A stretch of DNA of 64,000 bases from contig JAXLXW010000012.1 of NCBI GenBank assembly GCA_046327755.1, positions 62,001 to 126,000 on the forward strand, given 5' to 3'. The translations under genes were made by a program, and so were the position numbers. Position 1 is the stretch's first letter, and every line of letters begins with the position of its first letter. Shown here one piece after another: positions 51,455-58,980 of the stretch. Below the pieces are notes generated by a model. It searched no databases, was not told where the DNA came from, and was given only the letters and a program-made list of their open reading frames with translations. The DNA comes from SCN-70-22 sp046327755. Lineage in GTDB: Bacteria > Gemmatimonadota > Gemmatimonadetes > Gemmatimonadales > Gemmatimonadaceae.

Positions 51455-52021
51455 CTACGGCGTCACCCCATCCACGCACGTCCAGTAGAAGACCCACTGC
51501 GAGTTGGCCTCGCCCTGAAACGCCCACAGCACCTGGTTCCCGTTGATCGCCGGACGCGTCGCGAAGATCGTCCCGCCAGGATTGGCCTGGTAGCCGAAGT
51601 TCATCACGCTCTTCGTGCTCGCCGAGCAGGTGGCGAAGAAGATGCCGTAGTTGGCGGTCCCGTTGGGCGTGAGCGTCGCCGCCTGCGAGTGGAACTCGAG
51701 CCCGGCCAGCGGCCCGGAGGCGCCGGTGGGGCCCGTGGGGCCGGCGGGGCCCGTGGCTCCCTGCGGCCCCTGCGGCCCGGTCTGCCCTGAGGCAGCCCAG
51801 CTGAACTCCACGTGCGTCGACGCGCGGCACTCCGTTGGTGTGCCAGCTTCCTTGATCATGTACACGGTCCCGCTCTGCGGGATGTAGCAGGCGGTCTTGG
51901 TCTGCGCTGCGGCCTGCGACGGCGTGGCCGTGAGGGGCGCCGCGATGGCGCCGACGATGGCGAGTGGCCCGATCGGGACAAGGCGGGCCATCAGCGTGCG
52001 TGAAGCGAGTGCAAGTCGCAT
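51455..52021 (-). CDS. exported collagen-like protein A
   Basis: 188 residues. Signal peptide (LAIVGAIAAPLTATPSQAAA), then an N-terminal cap with C45-Y-I-P-Q-S-G-T-V-Y, C65-R-A-S-T-H and Trp75. Exactly four residues after Trp75 a Gly-X-Y stretch begins (about nine triplets: GQT GPQ GPQ GAT GPA ...). The C-terminal domain has two Cys (F-F-A-T-C and Y-W-T-C) that could pair. It is a paralogue of the three tandem proteins at 57484-59697 but with a much shorter triple-helix. Fifty-two bases downstream of its companion lipoprotein on the same strand. Function unknown; likely trimeric and outside the cell. Confidence 0.8.
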   Translation of the reverse strand: MRLALASRTLMARLVPIGPLAIVGAIAAPLTATPSQAAAQTKTACYIPQSGTVYMIKEAGTPTECRASTHVEFSWAASGQTGPQGPQGATGPAGPTGPTGASGPLAGLEFHSQAATLTPNGTANYGIFFATCSASTKSVMNFGYQANPGGTIFATRPAINGNQVLWAFQGEANSQWVFYWTCVDGVTP

Positions 52022-52073
52022 GGGGGTGGTCCTCGGACGAGGGGAGTCGTTCGGACGAGTGCGAGCGGCGGCG

Positions 52074-52472
52074 TTACTGCGCTGCGGCACCGGGGAGGAG
52101 GAGGCGATCAGCGCCATCGAGCGCCATCGCGATGACGTCGCGATCGCTGGCGTCGCCGGACGCGGCACGTGCGCGGTAGGTATCGAGCGTGGTGCGCGCC
52201 GCGCGGGATGCGCGGAGCGCCGACACCGCGTCGCCGCGCCGGATGGCGGCGGCCAGCTCGTCGAGCGACGACGTGAGCGATGCACCAACGCCGTGGTCGC
52301 CCAGGGCGGGCGCCACGCGCGAGGATGCATCCTCGATCGCCAGCGTGGCCCCGGCGTTGGCGGCGGCGCGCAACGCCTCCGCATCAACGTTAGGCGTTCG
52401 CACGGCCGTCGTGTCGCTGCACGCCGCCAGCGCGCTGCCCAGCAGGAGGAGCGGGATGACCGGATGCTTCAT
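52074..52472 (-). CDS. EDASSR-motif lipoprotein (companion of collagen-like protein A)
   Basis: 132 residues. Signal peptide and lipobox S-A-L-A-A-C. The mature domain is helical with EDASSRVAPAL, LDELAAAIRRGDAVSALRASRAARTTL and DRDVIAMALDGADRLL. The same EDASSR, ARTxL and DRD-x-I-x-x-ALD-x-AD pattern occurs in the lipoprotein at 57101, which also precedes a collagen-like gene. ATG 52472 with AGAGG about seven bases upstream. The family is not known to me; membrane-anchored partner of the collagen-like protein is inferred from repeated linkage. Confidence 0.75.
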   Translation of the reverse strand: MKHPVIPLLLLGSALAACSDTTAVRTPNVDAEALRAAANAGATLAIEDASSRVAPALGDHGVGASLTSSLDELAAAIRRGDAVSALRASRAARTTLDTYRARAASGDASDRDVIAMALDGADRLLLPGAAAQ

Positions 52473-52622
52473 GTGGACCTCTGATGTTTGGGGGTCCAGC
52501 GAATGTCGAGTCCGGCCGGACATCCCGCAAGATCGGCCATGCTGCCGCCGCCCCCGGCGGCAATCATTGCCTCTTGCTGGCGCGGCGCACTGCCCCAACT
52601 GCCAAGCGCAGGGTGCCGGGAG

Positions 52623-53459
52623 CTATCGCGCGCGCCGATCGATCCGGATCGCCACGCTCGCCGCCCGCTGCGCCACCGCGACGACCGCCCCGGAATCGTC
52701 CAGCACGCAGTGCAGCGTCACCCGCGAGCGCGCGTCAGAGACGCAGTTGGCGTTCGCCGTGCGCCAGGCCACCGAGGGGGCGCCTCCCCCCCCGGCCTCG
52801 CCGGCACCCTCCGACATCGTCGCCACATATCGCCCGGGCCCCAGCGCCCAGCGGCGGTACTCGCCAGCTGCAAGTCGCACCGTGTCCCGCACCACGGGGG
52901 CCACCACCTCGATCCACGACACCCCCGCGACGCCGCCAAAGTCCATGTGGACCGTCGTCGTCCCCATCCCCCGAGGCACGACGCGCCCCCCAGCGACCGT
53001 GGCGATCGACGTGTCTTCCGAGTACGCGCTGAAGCGCAGGGCGCCCACCGGCTGACCACCCGAGTCGAAGGCGACCGGCGCCAGCGGCACCGGCTCGCCG
53101 CCGAGCACCACGTCCAGCGATTGAAGCGGAGGGGCGAAGCTCGCAATCGGGCGGCACTGCACCACGAACGTGGTGCGCGCGCGTCCGGCAGACGCTGTGA
53201 TGCGTGCGTCGCCGGCGCGCAGGCAGCGCATGCGCTGCTCCTTGACCTGCACGATGTCCGGCGCGTCGCTGGTGGCCTCGATCGCAACCTCGAGCGCACG
53301 GCCGGATGCGTCGCGTGCCTTTACCGGAATGGGGAGCGGCGCCGGCCCGTTGTAGACAAACGGGTCCGACGCCGGCACGAGCGTGGCCGGGGTCGAGGTC
53401 CCGCAGGCGAGCAGTGCGGGGAGAACGATGGTCAGGAAGCTGCACGTGCATCGCTGCAT
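52623..53459 (-). CDS. lipoprotein with Ig-like domains, unknown function
   Basis: About 278 residues. Lipobox L-P-A-L-L-A-C-G. Beta-rich body with Ig-like/BIG2 motifs (VKARDASGRALEVAIEATSDAPDIVQV, GDARITASAGRARTTF, VAGGRVVPRGMGTTTVHMDFGGVAGVSWIEV). The C-terminal half contains paired Cys (NCVSDARSRVTLHC). It starts about 45 bases downstream of the VOC gene and could share its transcript. Surface adhesion or structural role is a guess. Confidence 0.7.
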   Translation of the reverse strand: MQRCTCSFLTIVLPALLACGTSTPATLVPASDPFVYNGPAPLPIPVKARDASGRALEVAIEATSDAPDIVQVKEQRMRCLRAGDARITASAGRARTTFVVQCRPIASFAPPLQSLDVVLGGEPVPLAPVAFDSGGQPVGALRFSAYSEDTSIATVAGGRVVPRGMGTTTVHMDFGGVAGVSWIEVVAPVVRDTVRLAAGEYRRWALGPGRYVATMSEGAGEAGGGGAPSVAWRTANANCVSDARSRVTLHCVLDDSGAVVAVAQRAASVAIRIDRRAR

Positions 53460-53504
53460 GGCTCGTATCCCGAGACGTCTCATCTCGTGGTCGACAGCGT
53501 TCAT

Positions 53505-53957
53505 CTACGAGCGCTGCGCCCCCCCACCCACCTGTTCCGCCAACGCCACGATGATCCCCTCCGGCCCGCGAACGTACGCGAGCCGATACGCCGTCCCATA
53601 CTGCATCTCGCCAATCACCTCGGCACCGTGCGCGCGCATGCGCGCCAGCACGCCGTCCATGTCGTCGACCGCAAACATGAGGCGACGAATGCCCAGCGTG
53701 TTCACCGGCAGCTGCACCGGCCCGAATCGCACCGCGTCCGGCATGTGAAACTTGTCCAGCTCGACCCCCTGTCCGTCAGGGGTTCGCAGCATCGCGATCG
53801 TAGTCCGGACCTCGCCGAGCCCGATGAGCTTCCCGACGTCCGCCCCCTCGACCGTGGCCTCGCCTTCGAGCACGAGGCCGAGCTCGATGAAGAACGCCTT
53901 CACCCCCTCGAGGTCGTCGACCACGATGAGGACGTTGTCCATGCGCGTGACGGTCAT
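53505..53957 (-). CDS. VOC family protein
   Basis: 150 residues. VOC fold: MDNVLIVVDDLEGVKAFFIELGLVLEGEATVEG, TTIAMLRTPDGQGVELDKF, and IRRLMFAVDDMDGVLARMRAHGAEVIGEMQYG ending YVRGPEGIIVALAEQ, with metal-ligand-type Glu positions. AGGAAAG lies before the ATG at 53957. Third VOC protein in the window and not closely similar to the others. Substrate unknown. Confidence 0.86.
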   Translation of the reverse strand: MTVTRMDNVLIVVDDLEGVKAFFIELGLVLEGEATVEGADVGKLIGLGEVRTTIAMLRTPDGQGVELDKFHMPDAVRFGPVQLPVNTLGIRRLMFAVDDMDGVLARMRAHGAEVIGEMQYGTAYRLAYVRGPEGIIVALAEQVGGGAQRS

Positions 53958-54032
53958 CGCTTTCCTGTCCTCCTGTGGCCGCATCGAGGGCAACGCTAGC
54001 GCCGAACCAAAGCTCCGGCAACGCTCGCTGCC

Positions 54033-54329
54033 ATGCGCGCCAGGGCCAATCCGGCCGGCACGGGGAACGAGTACGAGGTGGACCGCTGCGTCCGCGTGCT
54101 GGAGATCTTGCGCGACACGTCAGGGTGGGCCGCTCCTCTCGCCGGCGTTCACCAAAACGGTGCACGGGGCCGTGATCGACGGCAGCAGCACACACGGTTT
54201 GAGACGATGACGCTCCGAAACGGGGCGCCCGAGAAGACCAACTTCGAGAGCTACCGCATGATCCGCATGCGCGAGGCGCCGAAGGCGATCGACGCGCACG
54301 TCGTGAAGCGCGACGTCGTTAGGGGGTGA
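54033..54329 (+). pseudogene. remnant of isoquinoline 1-oxidoreductase/xanthine-dehydrogenase-type large subunit
   Basis: A 98-codon open stretch whose end (MTLRNGAPEKTNFESYRMIRMREAP, then DAHVVK) matches the segment near the C-terminus of IorB-type molybdenum hydroxylase subunits (normally ...NGxxEQSNFHDYxMLRMxEAPxIEVHIV). An earlier part (RVLEILRDTSGWAAPL) matches the 'RVLxxxAxxSGWxxPLP' region of the same proteins. The conserved block normally between them is missing. A complete protein would be over 700 residues, so this is a deletion remnant. It runs antisense under the 3' end of the SARP gene. Confidence 0.6.
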
Positions 54330-57028
54330 GGCGGGTAACGCCTACCACTCACCGCGATGCGATGCGCGAGGCAGATCGGGGGGGGGCAGCACTTGACCTG
54401 CGGCGAAAGGAGCGCCTGATCAGCGCGCCGGGCCCGGCGCCCGCGCGCGCTGAAACGCGGGTCAGCGTCGCGCCAAGCCTCCGCCACGACGGCATAGTGC
54501 GCACGCGCCTCTTTGCGCCTGCCGGCCAGGGCCAGCGCGTCGGCGAGCGCTTCGTGCAGCTCGGTGCGGGTGGTGTACAGCGCCGAACCATCCAGCGGGG
54601 CGCGAAGCGCGGCCTCGAGGATCGTGGCGGCCTCCGCGCCGCGGTGCCGAGCGGACAGCAGGCGTCCCAGGATCAGGCTGGTGCGCGAATACCCTTCCGT
54701 GGAAGAGTACAGTGCCAGCTGCAGTTCGCGGATCGCCGCAGCGGTATCGCCCCGCGCCACCAGCAGTTCGCCCAGCACGTGGTGATGCAGCCGTTCATCG
54801 CGACCGAATGCGCTGCGCGCCCCGAGGGTGCGAATGCTGTCCACCAGCGACCGGAGCGCGAGCGTATCGCCCCCCTCGGCGTAGGCCGCGGCCACGTGCA
54901 CCAGCGCCCACGCCCGACGCCTCGCCGTGAGCCCGTTTCCCGGAGGGAGTTCGCCCTCGAGCCCCGTGGCCGGCGCCTTTGCCAGCGAATCGAACAGCTG
55001 CGCCGATGCACGTGCCTGTCCTGCCTCCAGGAGCGCTTGCGCCTGCATGACCGCGACGCCGAGGGCGACGTCGGGTCCCTCGTCTCGCGACGCGACCGCG
55101 CGCAACGCACGCGCGGTGGCCACCGCGTCGCGCGCCCGTCCGCGCTCGCGCTGCAACCGGGCGGTCCACCACATCGCGTCGCCGCGCACCTCCGGCCTCA
55201 CATCCGACGCGCGAACCGCAAGGATGCGCTCCGCCTCCGCGAAGCGGCCGTCGCGCAACGCCATCTCCGCCCGCGCGGCGGCATCGTCGATCACGCGGGA
55301 GGCAGCTCGAAGCGACGCCTGACGAGCGCGCAGGGCATCCGCCGAGCGTCCTTGTCGCTGCAGCACCGTGGCCAGCAGGAAGTGCGCGTCGCGCGACGTG
55401 GGATCGCGCTGCAGCCATTCCCGCACCTCGCGCTCGGCCACCTCCAGCGAATCGAGGAGGATGGCGGCGGTGATCCCCGGCGACGCGAGCGCCGCGCCGC
55501 GGCACACGGGAAGTGAACGGGCCATGCTATTGCGCCTGGCGGCAGCGCGCACCACCGCGCGTGCGCTGGCGAAGTCACCGCGGAACACGAGGGCGTTGGC
55601 GTACGCCAGACTCCCCGCCCCCACGTCGGGATGCCGCACCGCCAGCGACTCCGAGAGCGGGAGCCACGCCCGGTCGTTGGTCCCCTCCGCCCACGACGCC
55701 CGGACGAGCAGCCGCAACGCATCGTCGGCGCGGGGGGCGCTCGTGAGCTGCAACGCGCGCCGCATGGCCTTTGCCCACTCGGCGGTGCGTCCCTGCGCGC
55801 GGGCCACCTCCGCCTGGCCGTACGCGGCAGTGGCACTGCCGGAATCGGCGGCGACCGCCGCGGCGAACAGCGAGGCGGCGGCATCGAGCTCGCCACCGCA
55901 ATAGGCATCGCCCCCGCGTGCGACGAGGTCGCGCGCCGAGGCGGCGCCGGCGGCACCCGGACCTCCGCCAGATGCAATCCCCCGCCATCCCATCGCAACC
56001 AACGCCACCGCAGCGGCGGTGGCCAGCGCCCCCCGGCGCCATCCGCGTCGCGGACGTCCAGGCGCCGCGTCCACCGCGGCGCGGTGTGCGTGCACGCTGA
56101 CCACCTCGCGTGTCAGCGGCAACGCCTCGTCGAGCGGAGTGCTCCGCTCCGCGGTGCGCGCCGGCGAGGGCGCCACGGAAACGTGTGGCGCCTCGCGCGA
56201 GGCTCGTCCCACCTCGCGCAACGGCGGCGTGCGTGGCGACGACGCCGACAACTCGCGCGCCAGCGCCTGCGTGGCCTCCGAAGGCTCCACGTCCAGCTGT
56301 GCGCGCAGTCGCGCGGTAAGCTGTGCGTAGCAATCCAGCGCCCCCCCGCGGTTCCCGAGCTCCGCCAGAAGCAACATCCGGCGGCGTGTCACCAACTCAT
56401 CCAGGGGATGCAGCGACTCTGCGAAACGCACGCGGCGCTCGGCCACCGCCAGGTGCCCCCCGGCCGCCTGTCCCTCGGCGTCGCGCATTGCCGCCTCGAC
56501 CGCCGCCGTGCGCAGCCGATGCCGTGCGCCGTCCAGCCAGCTCTCGAACTCGGGCGACGTCCCCGAGACGTGGACCCCGTCCAGCAGGTCGCCAGCGTAG
56601 AGCGCGAGCGCCTCGTCGTCGCGACGCGCCTCCACCAACCGCGCGAAGGCGATCACGTCGACCGCCAGCGCTCCTACGTCGATGGTGACGAACTGCCCGC
56701 GAGCGCGAACCACCTCGGCGCCCACCAACTGACGCAGCGCATACAACGCTTGCCGCAGCGCATGACGCGCCGACGCCTGGTCGAGCTCCGGCCAGAAGAG
56801 CGAGCAGAGGCGCTCGCGCGTGGGCGGGGCCGGGGTCGTACAGGCGAGATACGCCAGGAGCACGAGTCGCTTGACCTGTGCCGCGCTCTGCGCCCCTTCG
56901 AGCCCGTCGAGGTGGCAACCGCCCAGCAGGCGCAACGAGGATGCGGGTGTGGACTCGGCAGACACGCGATTCGACGGCGAGGTGACGGGCGGGTGACGCT
57001 GCGGTGACCCTCCCGGCGTATCGCTCAC
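54251..57028 (-). CDS. membrane-anchored SARP/BTAD regulator with TPR domain
   Basis: 925 residues. Residues about 32-110 are a winged-helix DNA-binding domain (LRLLGGCHLDG, LFWPELDQASARHALRQALYALRQ), followed by BTAD (about 120-265). One transmembrane helix near residue 340 (ALATAAAVALVAMGW) separates it from a long helical TPR region that would be periplasmic. This one-component layout recalls membrane transcription regulators such as CadC. The last 30 or so residues are antisense to the pseudogene remnant and lack TPR character, suggesting lost native stop. GTG start at 57028. Divergent from the collagen-like cluster, with 72 bases between. Confidence 0.87.
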   Translation of the reverse strand: MSDTPGGSPQRHPPVTSPSNRVSAESTPASSLRLLGGCHLDGLEGAQSAAQVKRLVLLAYLACTTPAPPTRERLCSLFWPELDQASARHALRQALYALRQLVGAEVVRARGQFVTIDVGALAVDVIAFARLVEARRDDEALALYAGDLLDGVHVSGTSPEFESWLDGARHRLRTAAVEAAMRDAEGQAAGGHLAVAERRVRFAESLHPLDELVTRRRMLLLAELGNRGGALDCYAQLTARLRAQLDVEPSEATQALARELSASSPRTPPLREVGRASREAPHVSVAPSPARTAERSTPLDEALPLTREVVSVHAHRAAVDAAPGRPRRGWRRGALATAAAVALVAMGWRGIASGGGPGAAGAASARDLVARGGDAYCGGELDAAASLFAAAVAADSGSATAAYGQAEVARAQGRTAEWAKAMRRALQLTSAPRADDALRLLVRASWAEGTNDRAWLPLSESLAVRHPDVGAGSLAYANALVFRGDFASARAVVRAAARRNSMARSLPVCRGAALASPGITAAILLDSLEVAEREVREWLQRDPTSRDAHFLLATVLQRQGRSADALRARQASLRAASRVIDDAAARAEMALRDGRFAEAERILAVRASDVRPEVRGDAMWWTARLQRERGRARDAVATARALRAVASRDEGPDVALGVAVMQAQALLEAGQARASAQLFDSLAKAPATGLEGELPPGNGLTARRRAWALVHVAAAYAEGGDTLALRSLVDSIRTLGARSAFGRDERLHHHVLGELLVARGDTAAAIRELQLALYSSTEGYSRTSLILGRLLSARHRGAEAATILEAALRAPLDGSALYTTRTELHEALADALALAGRRKEARAHYAVVAEAWRDADPRFSARGRRARRADQALLSPQVKCCPPPICLAHRIAVSGRRYPPHPLTTSRFTTCASIAFGASRMRIMR
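54349..54380 (+). pseudogene. 32-bp remnant of a spdH-like gene 3' end
   Basis: 29 of 32 bases match 51341-51372, the code for H-R-N-A-I-R-E-A-D-R at the end of the SpdH-like enzyme; here the plus strand encodes H-R-D-A-M-R-E-A-D-R. No other part of the gene is seen. It lies beside the IorB-like remnant, suggesting deletion debris. Confidence 0.45.
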
Positions 57029-57100
57029 GGGAGTGACTCTAACCGGCAGCGACGTCGCCGCCGGCGCAAGGGGACTGGGGCCACATCACCGTTTCATCCT

Positions 57101-57487
57101 ATGGAAGTACGACGACTCTTCCCCTCGTTGGCACTGAGCGTACTGCTCGTCGGCTGCAGCGCATGCAGCGGTGGTGGGGACGGCGGAGGGGGCGGCGGCG
57201 TCACGCCACCTCCCGGCCCCCCCCCACCGGCGGGGGACCCAGTCGCCTCGCTAGAGGACGCGTCGTCGCGCCTGCTCGCCGGGCTGCCGTCGTCGTGCCT
57301 GGCCGGCGTGTCGACGGCGCTCACCTCCCTTCGGAGCAAGATGAGCCCACAACGCACCGCCACTTCGACCGATGTGCAGTCGGCGCGTACAGCGTTGGCG
57401 CAGTGCCCTGACGATGCAGCCGCCGCCGATCGGGACGCGATCGGTCTCGCGCTCGACGTGGCCGACGACGTGATCGCCGGACGATGA
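57101..57487 (+). CDS. EDASSR-motif lipoprotein (companion of collagen-like cluster B)
   Basis: 128 residues. Lipobox V-L-L-V-G-C, then a Gly/Pro-rich flexible linker and a helical domain: EDASSRLLAGL, VSTALTSLRSKM, SARTALAQC and ADRDAIGLALDVADDVI. Homologous to the lipoprotein at 52074 and in the same position upstream of a collagen-like gene. Two Cys (SSCLAG and AQCPDD) occur in the mature domain. Its stop overlaps the start of the next gene as ATGA, so they are translationally coupled. No ribosome site precedes the ATG. Confidence 0.75.
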   Translation: MEVRRLFPSLALSVLLVGCSACSGGGDGGGGGGVTPPPGPPPPAGDPVASLEDASSRLLAGLPSSCLAGVSTALTSLRSKMSPQRTATSTDVQSARTALAQCPDDAAAADRDAIGLALDVADDVIAGR

Positions 57488-58227
57488 GCGACGCACGCCT
57501 GAATTGGCGCGCCGTGGGGACGCTCCTCTTCCTCACCGCCGCCGCCTTCAAGGGAGGATCGTCGCTGGCGCAGCAGGCCACCGGGACGATCTACACCTGC
57601 TACGTCCCGCGCTCGGGGACGATGTACATCGTGGGGCAGAACGGGACCACGCCCGTATGCAGGAGCACCGACCATCGCGTGCTGCAATGGTCGGTGACTG
57701 GCGATTCGGGGCCGGCGGGCCCTCAGGGTCCGGCGGGGCCGCAGGGGACGGGTGGGGCGGCAGGCCCGCCGGGACCAACGGGGCCGCAGGGGCCTGTGCC
57801 CGGAACGCCGGGGCCGCAGGGACCGCCGGGGCCTCAGGGGCCGACGGGGGCGCAGGGGGCCAAGGGGCTCACGGGGCCCCCAGGCCCAAAGGGCGCGACG
57901 GGTGCAACCGGGGCAACAGGTCCGAAGGGCCCCGCCGGTGTGCTCACCGGGGTCACCGCAGTGTCGGCGTTGTCGCAGCTGGAGTTGGTCCGATACCACT
58001 GGGACATCGCGTTGAACACCGGATCCGCGTTCGCGTCGATCTCTTGCCCCGCCGGCAAGTGGCCGATTGCCGGCGGCTGGCGCGATCCCGTGGGGCTCGC
58101 CACGGTGGGAGAGTCGATGCTCGAGAACCTGAGCGCCTTCGGTCTCGTCTGGAGGTTCCAGTTCAGTATCAACCCGGTGTTGAGCGGCCCGCTCGACGCC
58201 TTTGCCCTGTGCGCGAGACACAGCTGA
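57484..58227 (+). CDS. exported collagen-like protein B1
   Basis: 247 residues. Signal peptide (GTLLFLTAAAFKGGSSLAQ), N-terminal cap with C39-Y-V-P-R-S-G-T-M-Y, C59-R-S-T-D-H and Trp69, then 26 Gly-X-Y units from residue 73. The eleventh unit has four residues (G-P-V-P). The C-terminal domain has SISCPAGKWPIAGGW and ends FALCARHS, giving two further Cys. Coupled to the lipoprotein by ATGA and to B2 by TGATG. Probably a secreted trimer. Its Gly-X-Y run is Pro-rich, with Gln, Lys and Thr at other X or Y positions. Confidence 0.85.
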   Translation: MSDARLNWRAVGTLLFLTAAAFKGGSSLAQQATGTIYTCYVPRSGTMYIVGQNGTTPVCRSTDHRVLQWSVTGDSGPAGPQGPAGPQGTGGAAGPPGPTGPQGPVPGTPGPQGPPGPQGPTGAQGAKGLTGPPGPKGATGATGATGPKGPAGVLTGVTAVSALSQLELVRYHWDIALNTGSAFASISCPAGKWPIAGGWRDPVGLATVGESMLENLSAFGLVWRFQFSINPVLSGPLDAFALCARHS

Positions 58228-58967
58228 TGCCTCCCACGAGCGCCGTTGTACCCGCGCGCCATTCGCGCCCGGACGTCATCGCCATTTCGTTAGGCGTTCC
58301 GCTGGTGCTCGCCGTGGCCGCCTTCTCCACGCCAGCTGCAACGGAGGGCATGCTGCGGGCGTGCATCGTTCCGTCGTCGGGGGCGATGTACATCGTGGCG
58401 GAAGCGGGGGCACCCGTTGCCTGCCGATCGACCGCCCATTCGGGCGTTCAGTGGTTGCTGGTGGGCCCCCCTGGCATCCCCGGCCCTGCCGGCCCGAGCG
58501 GAGACGCCGGCGCTCCCGGCGACCCGGGTCCGCAAGGCGCGCCCGGGCCGCAAGGGAGCGCCATCGGCCCCGCCGGGCCCGCAGGCCCCATGGGCCCCCC
58601 TGGCGCCACTGGCGCCCGCGGAGCCACCGGCCCCGCAGGCCCGCCAGGTCCGCGGGGTCCCACAGGTGCAACGGGGCTCCAGGGTCCAGCGGGGTCCGAT
58701 ACGCCGTTGCTCGGAACCGGCGTGCTGGTCTTGGCCGCATGGACGGGCGGTCCGCGGACTATCACGAATCTGGGGAATGCCCAGCAGGGCTGCACCCAAA
58801 TCGCGTCATCGGTGGGATTCACCGTCCCGACGTCGAACTTCGAACTGTACACGGTTGGACTCCAACCAGGCGCTCCCTTGCCAAGCAGCTGGACGCTCTG
58901 GGGAACCGCGCTTGGCGGCTCGACCGCCACCGTCACGATCTTCGGGACGTGCCTTGCCATCTACTAG
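58227..58967 (+). CDS. exported collagen-like protein B2
   Basis: 246 residues. Signal sequence (LGVPLVLAVAAFSTPAAT), cap with C46-I-V-P-S-S-G-A-M-Y, C67-R-S-T-A-H and Trp76, then 25 Gly-X-Y units from residue 80 with the eleventh unit extended (G-S-A-I). The C-terminal domain differs from B1 (GTGVLVLAAWTGGPRTI, QQGCTQIAS, FGTCLAIY) but keeps two Cys. ATG overlaps the B1 stop by one base. The B3 start follows 13 bases after the stop. Confidence 0.84.
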   Translation: MPPTSAVVPARHSRPDVIAISLGVPLVLAVAAFSTPAATEGMLRACIVPSSGAMYIVAEAGAPVACRSTAHSGVQWLLVGPPGIPGPAGPSGDAGAPGDPGPQGAPGPQGSAIGPAGPAGPMGPPGATGARGATGPAGPPGPRGPTGATGLQGPAGSDTPLLGTGVLVLAAWTGGPRTITNLGNAQQGCTQIASSVGFTVPTSNFELYTVGLQPGAPLPSSWTLWGTALGGSTATVTIFGTCLAIY

Positions 58968-58980
58968 CCCTCGCACGCAC

